Below, one piece after another: positions 1 to 10,419 of a stretch of DNA of 64,000 nucleotides (the stretch's first letter is position 1; each line of letters starts with the position of its first letter). Source of the stretch: Peromyscus leucopus (Eukaryota > Chordata > Mammalia > Rodentia > Cricetidae); the NCBI RefSeq assembly GCF_004664715.2, contig NC_051072.1:27951997-28015996 (forward strand), written 5' to 3'. The notes under the pieces are model-generated. The model made no database searches. It saw only the letters and a list, made by a program, of their open reading frames with translations, and was not told the DNA's origin. The position numbers and the translations under genes are program-made.

Positions 1-1095
1 AAGATATAATTTACTTTCTTTTTATATTTCTAACTTTGTGGGTTAACCGGTTTTCCTATAAATTCTTATTTTCCCTGTTTATTATGTGCATAAGGGACCG
101 AGTTTCATTCTTAAAGATAAATTTTGCTTAATATTATGAGTTTTGATATGTGTACTCTTACAGACCATTACTTCTTGTTTTCTTGAGAAAATATTGTAGA
201 TGTTTAATTTCTTAATCTACTAGTTAATTTTCTGTATTTCCATATTCCCATTTTTGGTGCTGTAAACAGGATTTTTTTAATGTATGACACACAGGGAAAT
301 ATAATCCAGAACACATTATAAAAGAAATTAAAGATTTAACAGTATGGAACTGAGAATAAGTTTCACAAAAGAGTTATACAAACTAAATATATATAATTAA
401 TAGATATTAATAATTAATATTTAAATGTATCCCAAGTAAGCGTGAGAAGAATGGGTATCTTTTTGTTGTGGAAAAGACATACCTATCAGAAATTTTTGTT
501 GTCATAAATTCTTATAGTTTTATAATTTCCTAACTGCATGATCTAACACATGAGAATTATGATAACCAATATGAAATACATCATAACTAAAATTATGAAT
601 TCTGATATTAAAATGCAATAAGCCATTATTTTCTATATTTTGGGGCAATTTTGATAGGTACATGTAGCTTTGGGGTAATAAGAATTTTGTGATGAATTGT
701 TCATTTACCCACTAAATGACATCAACTTTTAATAACAATGCCATTGATGTTGCAGTTTAGTATGTGATGCTAATGTAGCCATAATGACTTTCTTTGGTGA
801 GAATTTACTTAGTATGTTTTTAATCTTTTCTTTTCAATTTTAATATGTTGTCATATCTTAGATGAGTTCATCAAGATTATAAAAGTACATTTATTTTTAC
901 TGATCCTTTTTTTCTTAACTTTTATAAAACTCTTAGGATCATAGAAACATTCAAAAGAAGGTAGAGAGTTTTCCCATGTATCACTGGCTACAACACAAAC
1001 ATAGGGCACACCAATCAACATTCCTTACTTGAGTAGTAATTGTCTCAATTAAGAACCCACATTGGGACATTATTATACACCCACAACTCCCAGCA
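1..1095. other. AT-rich unique sequence, no gene seen
   Basis: Very AT-rich sequence with short homopolymer runs and no open frame of note. I recognise no SINE, LTR or L1 segment here and see no splice-bounded open frame. It may contain diverged old repeats that cannot be recognised by eye. Confidence 0.5.
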
Positions 1096-1697
1096 TGGTG
1101 GAGTATACATAAAGTTGTAAGAAGTAGCACTCACATGTCAGTGGCCAATCATAGTTGTCTAATTGCATCTAAGATCCTCTCAACACAAGAGAAATCATGC
1201 CTTGTAGTAGAAAACTGTCCAGATCCTTGGGTCTTGGACCTTAGAAAAGAATCTACTACTACCACTTTGCTAGACCAGCATAATTCCTTACTACATTCTA
1301 AATCTTATTCTTATACTCATAGATAAATGTATCTACCATCATCAAAGAAACTTCTCTTTGTAGCAAAACAGAGATCACCACAGAAAACCACAACTGGACA
1401 CAATGCAGAGGTCATGGATGATGGGAAGCCCAGCTCTAAGGAATACCTTTGCATCACAGTTCCTACATCTATGACTCAAGGAACATCACAGAAGAGGGTG
1501 AAAAAAGATAATAAGAGTGAGAATACTAGGAAATATGCTAGGAAATGGTCTTTCCTGGAAATGGCTGAATAAACAACACTAGAACATTGATGATATCAAT
1601 AGATATGTTAAGGTTGTAGGAGGAAGTTTTTATGAAGCTCCATCCCTAAACAAAGAACTATAGGAAACTGTTGACTGCTAGAAGAAGGATAATTAGG
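1096..1697 (+). mobile_element. Old L1 3' UTR fragment (Lx-like), 5' truncated
   Basis: The text from about 1325 to 1690 follows the order of segments I know from rodent Lx L1 3' UTRs: the 'cagagatcaccacagaaaac' region, a 'catcacagaagagggtg' region, a 'gatgatatcaatagatatg' region and an 'aaagaactataggaaactg' region. The two open frames inside it (1135-1326 and 1327-1572) are accidental. The right boundary with the following SINE is approximate. No target-site duplication was found, and the divergence suggests an old insertion. Confidence 0.55.
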
Positions 1698-1930
1698 AGG
1701 ACATCAGTTCAAACCCCCCCAGAATTCAGTCAGAGCAACAAGTGCTTATAATCACAGTGTTGAGGGGAAGTGGGTGGTTGAGGCCTATGCTGGCTTACTC
1801 AGGGAGTTCACTGGTCAGTCACCTAACCAGTGTAGTCAATGCATCTTACAAAATAAAGTCAACAAGTATGGAGGAAAAGACATCACATCTTCCTTTAGGT
1901 TCTGCATACAGGCCTGGCATCATTCTCTCT
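1698..1930 (+). mobile_element. Composite tRNA-headed SINE (B4/B3-like), diverged
   Basis: The segment has the 'agttcaaaccc' B-box-like stretch, then a B1-like middle ('ataatcacagtgttgagggg', 'tggtcagtcacctaaccag') and a tail that runs into a TC/AC microsatellite. This matches the composite rodent SINE class with a tRNA-derived head and a 7SL/B1-like middle. The subfamily is not assigned and the 5' edge is uncertain because the element abuts an L1 3' UTR. Confidence 0.45.
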
Positions 1931-1968
1931 CTGTGTGTCTCTGTGTGTCTCTGTGTGTCTCTCCTCTC

Positions 1969-2032
<64 letters not shown>
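1924..2032. repeat. Compound microsatellite (TCTG/TC)n(AC)n
   Basis: A TCTCTGTG-type repeat grades into an uninterrupted TC run and then an AC run of about 13 units. It is the tail of the SINE to its left. Low-complexity frames here (Leu-Ser and Thr-His runs) are artefacts. Confidence 0.95.
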
Positions 2033-2035
<3 letters not shown>

Positions 2036-2835
2036 GAGAATGTCTCCTTCTACCTCACAGGGTATTCTTGTCTAGAAGTTTTTAGCCCTCCATTTAAAGT
2101 TTTTCTTCTCTTCCCAAATCATTGTTTCTGTTAGGGAGTACAGTTCATATTCAATTAGATGCATGTATATTCTTATTAACTTTTTTGCTCACTATTTTAG
2201 AGGTAGTTTATTTGATGAAGGTATTTGAGTGGTTGTTCTAAAAATGTCTTGCTTTATCCTCACTGAATAATAATTCATCTATGTGAAGAATTTTAGGATG
2301 ACTATTTCTAGCATCCACATTTTGAAGATATATTTCACTCTTATCATTAGCGACTCTAAGCATTCTGATAAATAATATTATTCTTTGTAAAACACATCGA
2401 TATTTCCTTTCTGTTGTTATTAATACCATTGTCTTTTTTTCCTAATTTTTTATAATAAATTTCCATGTTGATTTATTTATTTTTATTCCTTCTTTTAGGA
2501 CTCATAGAAGCTCTTCAAAATGAGGACTCACCTTAATCAAATCTGTAAAATATCAGTGATGATTTTGTTGTATGTCACTTAATTTCTGTCTTGTATAATT
2601 TTTTTTCTAGAACTCCACTAGCTTTAATGTGGGCTTTCTTCATCTGATCTCTATGCTGTTTGGCCTCTTATTCCCTATATCAGTCCCTTTCCCTTTGTGT
2701 TATGAACTGGTTAATTTTTCCCAGCTCTGTCTTCTAGTTCATAACACTTCCTCAGCTGTTTCTAACCTGCTATTTACCCAGTCATTGGATTTTAAGTTCT
2801 GTGAAGACCACTGTTCTAAGTATTGATATATGTAC
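2033..2835. other. Unique AT-rich sequence
   Basis: No repeat family or gene recognised. The reading frame at 2629-2826 (65 codons) has no recognisable domain and no flanking splice signals that persuade me. Confidence 0.4.
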
Positions 2836-2836
2836 A

Positions 2837-2864
2837 TCTATCTATCTGTCTATCTATCTATCTG

Positions 2865-2909
<45 letters not shown>

Positions 2910-2912
2910 ATC
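2837..2912. repeat. (TCTA/TCTG)n tetranucleotide microsatellite
   Basis: Tandem TCTA units with several TCTG units at the left end, about 18 copies in all. Likely polymorphic. Confidence 0.95.
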
Positions 2913-3277
2913 TTTCCATATTGTCCTTGACATCTGGTACTTTCCTCTTTCCTTTCAGCATCTAAACTTTATTTTCATTTAGTAATTTTATATTTTGCAA
3001 ATTTCTCTCTCAGATGATTCGCATTCTAACTCAAAATTTATGAAAGATAATTCTGTAATCAGACTTGTTTCTGCCATCTCATAATTGTGGGAGATGATGT
3101 TTAGGTGGATTTTGGAGCTTTTTATTAGGGAGTCATTTTGTGTAAGCATTATTCTTCCTAAGAAAACTTTGACTACCTTTCCTCATATAGGGTTTTAAGA
3201 TATTCTGAAATAGTTTAGCATTTCTTCATTTTCCCATTCATCCCAATAACATTATACACTTTAAAAAAATGTTTTGT

Positions 3278-3384
3278 GTGCTTGCTTCAGCAGCACATAT
3301 ACTAAAATTGGACCGATACAGAGAAGATTAGCATGGCCCCTGCACAAGGATGACACGCAAATTCATGAAGCGTTCCATATTTTT
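3278..3384 (+). pseudogene. U6 snRNA retropseudogene, full length (107 nt)
   Basis: The copy starts at the first U6 nucleotide (GTGCTTGCTTC) and ends in the terminal run of five T. It retains the ACAGAGA box region and the AGC triad. Compared with the vertebrate U6 sequence I know, it differs at U6 positions 12 (G to A), 36 (A to C), 67 (G to A) and 88 (G to A), and has T at position 6. At least three of these are CpG decay changes, as expected for an inactive methylated insert. I see no proximal sequence element upstream, and the target-site duplication ends one base before it, so it did not bring a promoter. It is the 5' half of a chimera with L1. Confidence 0.93.
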
Positions 3385-4282
3385 GGAAAACAGGACCCCA
3401 AGAAAGACACGGGGATTGCCCAATGATGGAGAAATGGATGAGATCTACATGAACAACCTGGACATGAGTGGGGGTAATGAAGGGCGAGGGTCGAGGGAAA
3501 GAGAGCTTGGGGGAGCGGGAGATTCCAGCTGGATCAAGAACAGAGAGGGAGAACAAGGAATAAGAGACAAATAGTAAATGAAGACCACATGAGAAAAGGA
3601 AGAAACAAAGTGCTAGAGAGGCCCACAGAAATCCACAAAGATACCCCCACAATAGACTGCTGGCAATGGTCGAGACACAGCCTGAACTGACCTACTCTGG
3701 TGATAGGATGGCCAAACACCCTAACTGTTGTACTAGAAGCCCCATCCAACGACTGAGGGATATGGATGCAGAGATCCACAGCTAGGCCCTGGGTGGAGCC
3801 CCAGGAGTCTAATTAGCAAGAAAGAGGAGGGTTTATATGAGAGAGAATTGTTGAAACTAAGGTTGGATAAAGCACAGGGACAAATAGCCAAACGAATGGA
3901 AACACATGAACTATGAACCAGTGGCTGAGGGGCTCCCAACTGGATCAGGCCCTGTGAATGGATGAGACAGTTGATTGGCTTGATCTGTTTGGGAGGCATC
4001 CAGGCAGTGGGACCAGGTCCTGGGCTCATTGCATGAGTTGGCTGTTTGAAACCTGGGGCTTATGCAGGGTTGCTTGCCTTGACCTGGGAGGAGGGGACTG
4101 GACCTGCCTGGACTGAGTCTACCAGGTTGATCTCAGTCCTCAGGGAGGCTTTGCCCTGGAGGAGGTGGGAATGGGGGGTGGTCTGTGGGGAAGGGGAGAG
4201 GGGCAGGAGCGGGGAAGAACAAGGGAATCTGTGGCTGATATGTAGAACTGAATTGTATTGTAAAATAAAATAAAACAAAATA
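3385..4282 (+). mobile_element. L1 3' UTR (cricetid-type family), 3' part of the U6-L1 chimera
   Basis: Shares ordered blocks with the copies at 14529-15474, 36671-37488 and 52553-53135: 'gagatctacatga', 'gatgcagagatccaca', 'gaaacacatgaactatgaac', 'ggaggtgggaatgggggg' and 'aatctgtggctgatatgta', then an A-rich tail. It is rich in G on the + strand near its 3' end, as L1 3' UTRs are. It carries no ORF2 sequence, so the reverse transcript was cut short by the switch to U6. Open frames on both strands here are non-functional. Confidence 0.8.
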
Positions 4283-4410
4283 AAATAAATGTTTTGCTAA
4301 TTTATCAGCCTAGGGTTGACATACCTCTTGAAGTGGCATATTGAGTATATTTAAGGCATGTGAGAAGCATTAACAATAACTACAAAAGTACATTAAAACT
4401 CAGAACATAA

Positions 4411-4492
4411 GAGCTAAATCTGTGACTCAGTGGTAGAGCATTTGCCCAGCTTAAGGTTAAGCTTCAACCCTAAGCCTCACCAAAACAAACAT
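4411..4492 (+). mobile_element. ID-type SINE, diverged
   Basis: Contains the ID core 'actcagtggtagagcatttgc' pattern followed by a degraded B-box ('aagcttcaaccc') and an A-rich tail. ID elements derive from BC1/tRNA-Ala RNA and are rodent specific. Confidence 0.7.
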
Positions 4493-4993
4493 AAGTCAAC
4501 ATCTTGTCCTTTCCCCAAGTTACATCATCAATATTACTTCTCTTTTTTAGGAAACCATTCAAGTTGTTTTTAATTCTTCTTCTCCACCTTCCTTAGTACC
4601 TCTTTGCATCAGGGAGCTAGTAAATTATCAATATGACTATATTAAAAACATAAGTTTTATCCTTCTCCCTATACTTATTTCACAAAATATCCTGGCTTAA
4701 GCAGAGGCCTCTTCTGGCTTTCAAATCTTTTTCTACCTCTAGAAGAAAAGAATTTCTGTATCTTTAACCATAGAACTATTGGATATTGATAAACTCTGAG
4801 AACGAGAGAATCACTCCCTTTACATATGTAAAGCCCACTGCTGAGCCTACCAGACTCTAACAGGCAGCACCAAATCCATGAACACACAAATAGCCTTGTT
4901 TAATCTCAGTTGATTAACAAAAGAATAACATGGAAAGTGAAAGATTTATGGGAAGGTGGGGATATTGACTAGGATGATAGGAAAGTGGCAGGC
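4493..4993. other. Unique sequence
   Basis: No recognised repeat or gene. Confidence 0.4.
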
Positions 4994-5488
4994 TGTGGCA
5001 GTACTTTCCTATTGGTGCCACTGGCCCATAGATAATGACATGGAGACTTACTATCAATTATGAATGCTCAGACTTACATTTTTAATCTGCTCATATTTTT
5101 TTTTTGTTTTTTTTTTGTTTTTTCGAGACAGGGTTTCTCTGTGTAGCTTTGCGCCTTTCCTGGAGCTCACTTGGTAGCCCAGGTTGGCCTCGAACTCACA
5201 GAGATCCGCCTGCCTCTGCCTCCCGAGTGCTGGGGTTAAAGGCGTACGCCACCACCGCCCGGCTCTGCTCATATTTTTTAATCTACATTCGGGCACATGG
5301 CTCATTACCTCATCTCTGTACTGCACATCCTGCTTTCTCCACCTCCATGTCTGGTTGGTGACTCCACCTTTCTTCTTCCCAGAGTTCCCTCTCTGCCTAT
5401 ACCTCCTGCCTAGCTATAGCCGTTCACTTTTTCTTCTTACACCAATCACAGCGGTACATCTTACACAGTACACAAATATCCCACAACA
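4994..5488 (+). mobile_element. Solo LTR, ERV2-like, interrupted by B1
   Basis: The flanks of the B1 at 5102-5263 together form one LTR-like unit starting TGTGGCAG and ending CCACAACA. It is related to the LTR at 29130-29652: both have a 'gagactta(c/t)' block in the 5' half, a 'cctatac(c/t)tcctgcctagc' block, a CCAATCA box and an 'atcccaca(a/g)ca' end. I could not find a matching 6-bp duplication at its edges, so the ends are approximate. Confidence 0.5.
5086..5279 (-). mobile_element. B1 SINE with target-site duplication
   Basis: A full-length B1 in reverse orientation occupies about 5102-5263. The poly-T side is at the left, then 'cgagacagggtttctctgtg', and the 5' end ('ccaccgcccggc') is at the right. 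The flanks TCTGCTCATATTTTTT at 5086-5101 and 5264-5279 are identical, so the insertion is young. Its middle carries the 'tagctttgcgcctttcctggagctcac' block, which I associate with cricetid B1. It inserted into an older LTR. The open frame 5104-5361 is a B1 artefact. Confidence 0.92.
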
Positions 5489-5727
5489 GTAGCTGAGAGC
5501 GGATAGTGTGCATTGCATATGTATGTGAAATTGTTTAAAAATAAATTCAATTAATTTAAAAAACTTACAGCCCTCAGTGGAGCCCTTTGTCCCCCGACAA
5601 GTGAACTTTCAAGGAGGTCAGAAAGAGACGAAGCTGAAAACTAGTAGAAGAGGACAAAAGTTGCATTGCTATAAGGAGGGAGATAATTAATTGAGCATTT
5701 GGAAGTAATTTATTGTAGACGAGTGCA
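5489..5727. other. Unique sequence
   Basis: No recognised repeat or gene. Confidence 0.35.
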
Positions 5728-5818
5728 TGGAGGGAGGGAAGAGTGGAAAGGAGGAGAGAAGGAGAGACAGAGGGAAGGGAGGAGGGTGAGGAAAAGGGGA
5801 AGAGGAAAAGAGAAGGAA
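5728..5818. repeat. GGA/GA-rich polypurine tract
   Basis: About 90 bases almost purely purine on the + strand, an irregular mix of GGA, GAA and GAGA units. It has potential for triplex formation and gives spurious charged frames. Confidence 0.85.
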
Positions 5819-6267
5819 CTAATGAAATTCTCTCACATTGCTTTTGCAATGTGCAGGGCCTGATAGAATTGGAAAGATCTGTTAACAGGAACTTAAGGAA
5901 CCCCCTTGTGGCTTTGTATTTTGTAGGGCTTAGATTTCCATGTTATATAATTTGGGCGCCAAATCGATGGTTATATGTTAATATGACTTCAAGTAATAAA
6001 TGAAGGCATAAGTCAGTTTGGGAATGGATGCTATGGATATTCGGGGGACGGGGGGAATAAATGTCCTTTTACCAACAACAATAACAAAACAAACAAAAAC
6101 AAAAACCAAGGAAATGACATAAGGAAATAGGATGAGATAGAAGTGAATGGACAGACTTTATATCCGAGACTGTAAGAGAACATCTGTTCATATCCAAACA
6201 GGCAAAAACCTATAAAATTATTTGAAGATTTTTGATGTTAAAGTTTTAAGTTATTTTTCATATTCTC
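5819..6267. other. Unique sequence
   Basis: Nothing recognised apart from a short CAAA-rich stretch near 6075-6110. Confidence 0.35.
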
Positions 6268-6335
6268 ATATATTTCAGTGGTAGAGCACTTGCCAGGCAT
6301 TTGCAAAGTTCTGGGTTCAACTCCATAAGTACCCA
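6268..6335 (+). mobile_element. ID SINE fragment
   Basis: Has 'cagtggtagagcacttgcc', then 'ctgggttcaactcc', which is the ID A-box to B-box spacing. The 5' start is lost. Confidence 0.65.
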
Positions 6336-6439
6336 GGAAGATATTATTATCCAGAAAGAGCTAATCATAAGTATAACTAATAGCAAACACTGAAAAAGTA
6401 TTTAGTTTCCCACCATTGTTTATGATCTTGACAACATTC

Positions 6440-6505
<66 letters not shown>

Positions 6506-6506
6506 G
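6440..6506. repeat. (TA)n microsatellite with CATA interruptions
   Basis: Alternating TA for about 65 bases with three ACATA interruptions. Can extrude a cruciform. Confidence 0.95.
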
Positions 6507-6632
6507 AAAGGAAAAATAGATGAAAGGAAAGGAAGGCAAATGTCACAGATGTTCTTTATGTCAAGTTGATAACACATTTGCCCATGATCTAAAACATATA
6601 GACAAACTACAGAATCACACTGTATAGATGTG

Positions 6633-6765
6633 AATATCTGTTTTTCTACTTGCTAGATGTGCAAGCTTGAGCAAATTTGCCCACTGTCTCTGTTCTCTAC
6701 TTCCTTTACATGGTGACCATGCAACTACTTACCTCCCAGAATTCTTAATATAGAAAAGAGTTGTA
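6633..6765 (-). mobile_element. MIR relic
   Basis: The order 'ctacttgctagatgtgcaagcttgagcaa...' then a pyrimidine-rich stretch and 'tacctccca' follows the reverse complement of the MIR core ('activity of the -ctagctgtgtgaccttgggcaa- block', then 'cctcagtttcctc', then 'tacctacctca'). Old and diverged. Confidence 0.5.
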
Positions 6766-7141
6766 TTTTTAAGACACTGCTAACAATTTTTTTGTTTATA
6801 ACAAATGCCTTTTAAGTAAATCTAAATACATAGTAAAGCTTCTTAATTTGCTTTCATGGGCAAATAAAATCCCACAAACATGGACAATATGAGATTATAA
6901 ACCAAAGAAATAAAATCAGAGATAGTTATTGTGTCTGTAGTTTTCCAGGGTAAAGTATATAAACAGTACTAATTCCATTTAGAAATAGATGCTGTTGAAA
7001 TATCAAAAATAAATAAACAAACAAATAAATATATACTTGCATATTTTCAGAATTCCTGGCTTATAGGAGAGAAGATTCAGATTAAAAATACCCAAAGCCT
7101 TCGCTGTGTGGTTGAGTTTTGCTTTTTTTTTTTTTGTTTTT
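6766..7141. other. AT-rich unique sequence
   Basis: A-rich with an 'aaataaataaacaaacaaataaat' type stretch near 7005-7030. No gene or recognised element. Confidence 0.35.
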
Positions 7142-7322
7142 TGATATATATATATTTTTGGTCTGCATGTGTGTCTGGTGTCCTCTGAAACCAGAAGAAG
7201 GCATTGGTTCCACTAGAACTGAAGGCACAGACCGTTGAGAGCTGCCATGTGGGTGCCAGGAACTGCCAGGCCCTCAGGAAGAGCAGCCAGAGCTCTTAAC
7301 TGCTGAGCCATCTCTCCAGTCC
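7142..7322 (-). mobile_element. B2/B3-class SINE
   Basis: In reverse orientation it ends with the tRNA-derived head ('gctgagccatctctccag' at 7300-7320, the A-box side). It also contains 'agagctcttaactgc', 'gccatgtgggtgcc' and 'accagaagaaggca', all hallmarks of the B2/B3 superfamily. The TA/T-rich stretch at the left is its tail. Confidence 0.8.
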
Positions 7323-7587
7323 CTGGTTAAGTTTTTCAATTGCATCTTTGTCTGAGTCTTTCCCAGTGCAGATTTAACATAAAAGGGGTGAAGAGAGAAC
7401 TCCTTGATGCAGTGTGTGCTGACTGAAGAGGGAGATTACTAACTGAGCTGTTCCTTCCTTCATTTTTCTCCTGGACACTTTCAAGAGAAATAGAGTAGAA
7501 CTTCCCAAATTGAGAACATAAATTACTGAAGTAATTTTTAAGAAATGAAATATTTAACATAAAATAATCTTTACAAATGTATTACCA

Positions 7588-7754
7588 GGTCTGGAGACTT
7601 GGATCAGCTATTTAAAATGCTTGCTCCACAATCACAAGAATTGGAATTCTGCCCCTAGTATCTGTTAATCAGGAATCTGGCAAACAGACTGTAATCCAGT
7701 GCTGAAATATCCAATGCTTTCTCTGGCCTTCATGCACACAACAGCACATTCAAT

Positions 7755-7802
<48 letters not shown>
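7588..7802 (+). mobile_element. Composite tRNA-headed SINE with (CA)n tail
   Basis: Diverged head ('gcttgctccacaatcacaag'), a B1-like segment ('gtaatccagtgctg') and a 'tctctggccttcatgcacac' block lead into an uninterrupted CA run at 7757-7802 (about 23 units). This is the usual order in the B3/B4-type composite SINEs. Confidence 0.5.
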
Positions 7803-7805
<3 letters not shown>

Positions 7806-8348
7806 TCCTTTAAGAAATTATTGCCATATAAAAAGAGATGAATTACAATACTAGGTAAAATATTGATACTTTAGTCATTTGTTCCCCCAATGCATTAAAA
7901 CACTTCTATTTCCTGCTTATCAAACCGATTTTAGGACCAACTTTTCTCTCAACTTCATGATGACCATTAAATAATCAAATGGTCTTCTCCTGCTAACATG
8001 TACGGACTGTTCTCTGCTAAGAAGCTCATTAGAAAATGATCAACAGACACATGGTCAGTACACAGCATTCCAGTATTAGAGAGGAGGTAACCAATGCCAA
8101 CTTCCTCGGTTACAGCCATCCGTCTATATCCATGTAGAAGTTTCATCCCTTAATGGTAATGTTTTATACTAGTTTTGGTTTGCTTGTTAGACTTTGTATT
8201 TAATTGAAAGTAAAATAGTTATAGATAGAAATGTTGGCCTGGTCTCTGATTTGAAAGGTAATGAGGAAAACTGATGTTTATTTATGCACCCCTCTCTAAG
8301 TATGTGTTAGAGTCTGTTCAAAGTTTGTAGAGATAAAACACATACTTT
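7803..8348. other. Unique sequence
   Basis: No recognised repeat or gene. Confidence 0.35.
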
Positions 8349-8398
8349 GCACACACACACACACACATACACATACACACAAACACACACACACACAT
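8349..8398. repeat. (CA)n microsatellite, interrupted
   Basis: CA units with ATACA and AAACA interruptions. Confidence 0.9.
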
Positions 8399-9524
8399 TC
8401 CTGATACAAGACTTTAAAATTCTTATATTGTACATAGTTGTGACTTTGTCATTAATTTACAAATTTATTCAAACTACACAGTTACTGTCATGATGAATTT
8501 ATCTTAAATTTCATGCCACAGTGGATCACTTTATAGAGTTCTAGAAATTACACAATATGCATTGTGAGGAAAAATATTCCCTAGATGTTACAGTAAATGG
8601 CTTCCTCTCTGTCTATATATTATACCTCTTTGTTCTTCACTCAAACAGAATAACAGCAGAACAAAATCATTTTGTTTTGTTTCATTTTTTTCCAGGACAA
8701 ATGTGGACTACTTTATATTGAAACCCACAGAGGGAAGTCTCATGGACCAAGCTCTCTTGCTGTCCTGTTCCCTGTAAATCTCTAATAGAGACATTTGAAC
8801 GTAAAAAGCCTTTAACTTCAGAATGCAGATGGCATTGTGTTTAGACATATAGGAAGGCAATAGCACTGTGATTACATCCAGGTTCATCTTATACTCTCAC
8901 AACTGGTCCATGAGAAGCAACAGAAGCCAGGCAAGGGGCAAGAGGACAGGTAAGGAGAGAAGACAGACAGAAGTGAGCATCTTCTTGTCTTGTAAAATCA
9001 TTGTCTTTTTCAACTATTGTGTCCACTGATCAGGAGCCCAGATTTGTGTGATTCTCTGCCTCTAGTTGAGGCAAATTATTTGCCCTTACAGTAAAAAGCA
9101 GATTAAGTTTTTTAGGAGGTCTTCAGGCTAAGTAATAGTATAGACATGCTCTTCCTACAATGTAATTCAAAATAAAATATGTTTTAAAACATAAATCATC
9201 ATTCTTATACTTATGCTAAAAGTAGAGGACTGCTTTCTAAATGTGTCAATTATGAAATTCTAGTAAGTGGGCAGAGCTGGGGAGCTCTGACTTCTTTAGA
9301 TGAGGCTGTGTTCTGATGGCCAGCATGGGTTTGCTCTAAAAGATCAAACAAAGCAAGAAGGGAATAGACAGGAGAGGGCAAGAAAGGAAAGGGAGAGAAA
9401 AGATGTATCAAGTAGAGGCTGGTTGTTCTTTATTTATTTGAGAGTCCTAAAGTTTTGTTATAGACTGATCCTCCAGAAACAACTCCCCCTTTCCCAAGTC
9501 AAACCTCCCAGGGAAGAATGAGTA
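8399..9524. other. Unique sequence
   Basis: No gene or repeat family recognised. The frame at 9300-9521 (73 codons) has no domain I know. Confidence 0.35.
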
Positions 9525-9857
9525 AGTGGTGGTTTGAAAGAAAATGTCCTCCAAAGAGAGTGGCACTATTAGGAGGTGTGGCCTTGTTGGAGGAAGTGTG
9601 TCACTGTGGGGATAGGTTTGAGGTCTCTTTTGCTCAAGCTTCCCTCAATGTGACAGTCAGTCCATTTCCTGTTGGCTGCAAGATGGAGGACTCTCAGCTT
9701 CAGCACTATGTCTGCTGCACACTGCTGTGCTCCCTGTCATGATGATAATGAACTGAACCTCTGAAACTGTAAGCCAGCCCCACCTAAACATTTTCTCTAT
9801 AAGAGTTGCTGGGGTTATGGTGTTTCTTCACAGCAATAAAAACCCTAGACTAAGGCA
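9525..9857 (+). mobile_element. ORR1-like MaLR solo LTR
   Basis: Contains 'gagtggcactattaggagg', 'gtggccttgttggaggaag', 'gtgtcactgtgggg', 'catgatgataatgaactgaac', 'aaactgtaagccagcccc' and 'ataagagttgctggggttat', and ends near CTAAGGCA. This is the standard order of the ORR1 group of rodent MaLR (ERVL-related) LTRs. The 5' end shows no clear TG and no 5-bp duplication was found. The frame 9518-9742 is an LTR artefact. Confidence 0.75.
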
Positions 9858-10009
9858 ATGTCCCAAGAGGGAAAGTACCATGTCCCAAGAAGGAAGGTGC
9901 TATATCATAAAAGGAAATTCCACATCCCAAAAGGGAAGGAACCATGTCCCAAAAGGGATGGAGTCATGTCCTAAGAGGGAAGGCTCCATGTCTCAATAGA
10001 GAAGGCTCC
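9858..10009 (+). repeat. 22-bp minisatellite, seven units
   Basis: Seven tandem units with the form ATGTCCCAARAGGGAAGGNNCC. The units start at 9858, 9880, 9902 (20 bp), 9922, 9944, 9966 and 9988. Unit divergence is moderate, so the array is not recent. It begins exactly at the base after the ORR1-like LTR end. The Lys/Gly-rich frame at 9817-9999 is a by-product. Confidence 0.9.
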
Positions 10010-10373
10010 GAGTCTGTGATGCCTAGGTACCCAGTAAAGTCCCTCAGTGTGTAACAGATAGTTGCCAAATAAATGAAAAGGAACTGGAAGAATCTAAACG
10101 TTTTTCAGATAATGCAACCAACAGATGAGAATAAAGACATACTGAATGAATTGTTTCACCTCAACAAATAGCCAAGCTCTACTGCTTTTAATAATTGATT
10201 CAGCCGACTTGCTTGCAGGTTGAACCAACACTGAGTTTTCTTTTCCAGTGAAGACACACAAGGCCGCCTGCTCTGTCACTCTAACTCGTCTTGGTTCTCA
10301 GCCCAGACCATTCAGGAATGTCACAGGGAGCTTGACCTTATTTTCAAGGTCCTGGGCAGTGAGTTAGTGCTGA

Positions 10374-10375
<2 letters not shown>
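10010..10375. other. Unique sequence
   Basis: No recognised repeat or gene. Confidence 0.35.

Positions 10376-10419
<44 letters not shown>
10376..10419. repeat. (GT)n microsatellite
   Basis: About 21 uninterrupted GT units. Confidence 0.95.

Larger units (their letters stand above)
3263..4296 (+). mobile_element. U6 snRNA-L1 chimeric retrocopy with target-site duplication
   Basis: A full-length U6 copy (3278-3384) is followed without a gap by an L1 3' end (3385 to about 4282) that terminates in an A-rich tail. The whole unit is bracketed by one duplication: AAAAAAATGTTTTG at 3263-3276 and AAATAAATGTTTTG at 4283-4296 (13 of 14 identical). The left copy follows TTT, giving the TT/AAAA context preferred by the L1 endonuclease. 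One duplication around both parts means they entered as a single cDNA. U6-L1 fusions of this kind are known in mammals and are explained by template switching of the L1 reverse transcriptase from L1 RNA to U6 RNA. Confidence 0.88.

Noticed and set aside
1742..2134. 130-codon frame with Ser-Leu and Thr-His runs
   Set aside because: It is read through a SINE and its TC/AC microsatellite.
3278..3384. Functional U6 snRNA gene
   Set aside because: It is fused to L1 and bracketed by an L1-type duplication. It has CpG-decay changes, and I see no proximal sequence element; the TATA-like text at 3252-3257 is part of the pre-existing target flank.
3302..3652. 116-codon minus-strand frame
   Set aside because: It lies antisense to the U6-L1 chimera; a near-identical frame occurs at 36463-36858 because the L1 is repeated.
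5054..5492. Frames of 85-102 codons around 5.1-5.5 kb
   Set aside because: They are B1-derived; the same peptide recurs at 31412-31669 from the other B1.
9525..9857. First thought of as a hAT-type DNA transposon
   Set aside because: The internal order matches ORR1 MaLR LTRs, and sister copies at 46.2 and 61.8 kb show 5-bp rather than 8-bp flanks.
9858..10009. CRISPR-like repeat array
   Set aside because: There are no unique spacers between units; it is a simple tandem minisatellite in a rodent genome.
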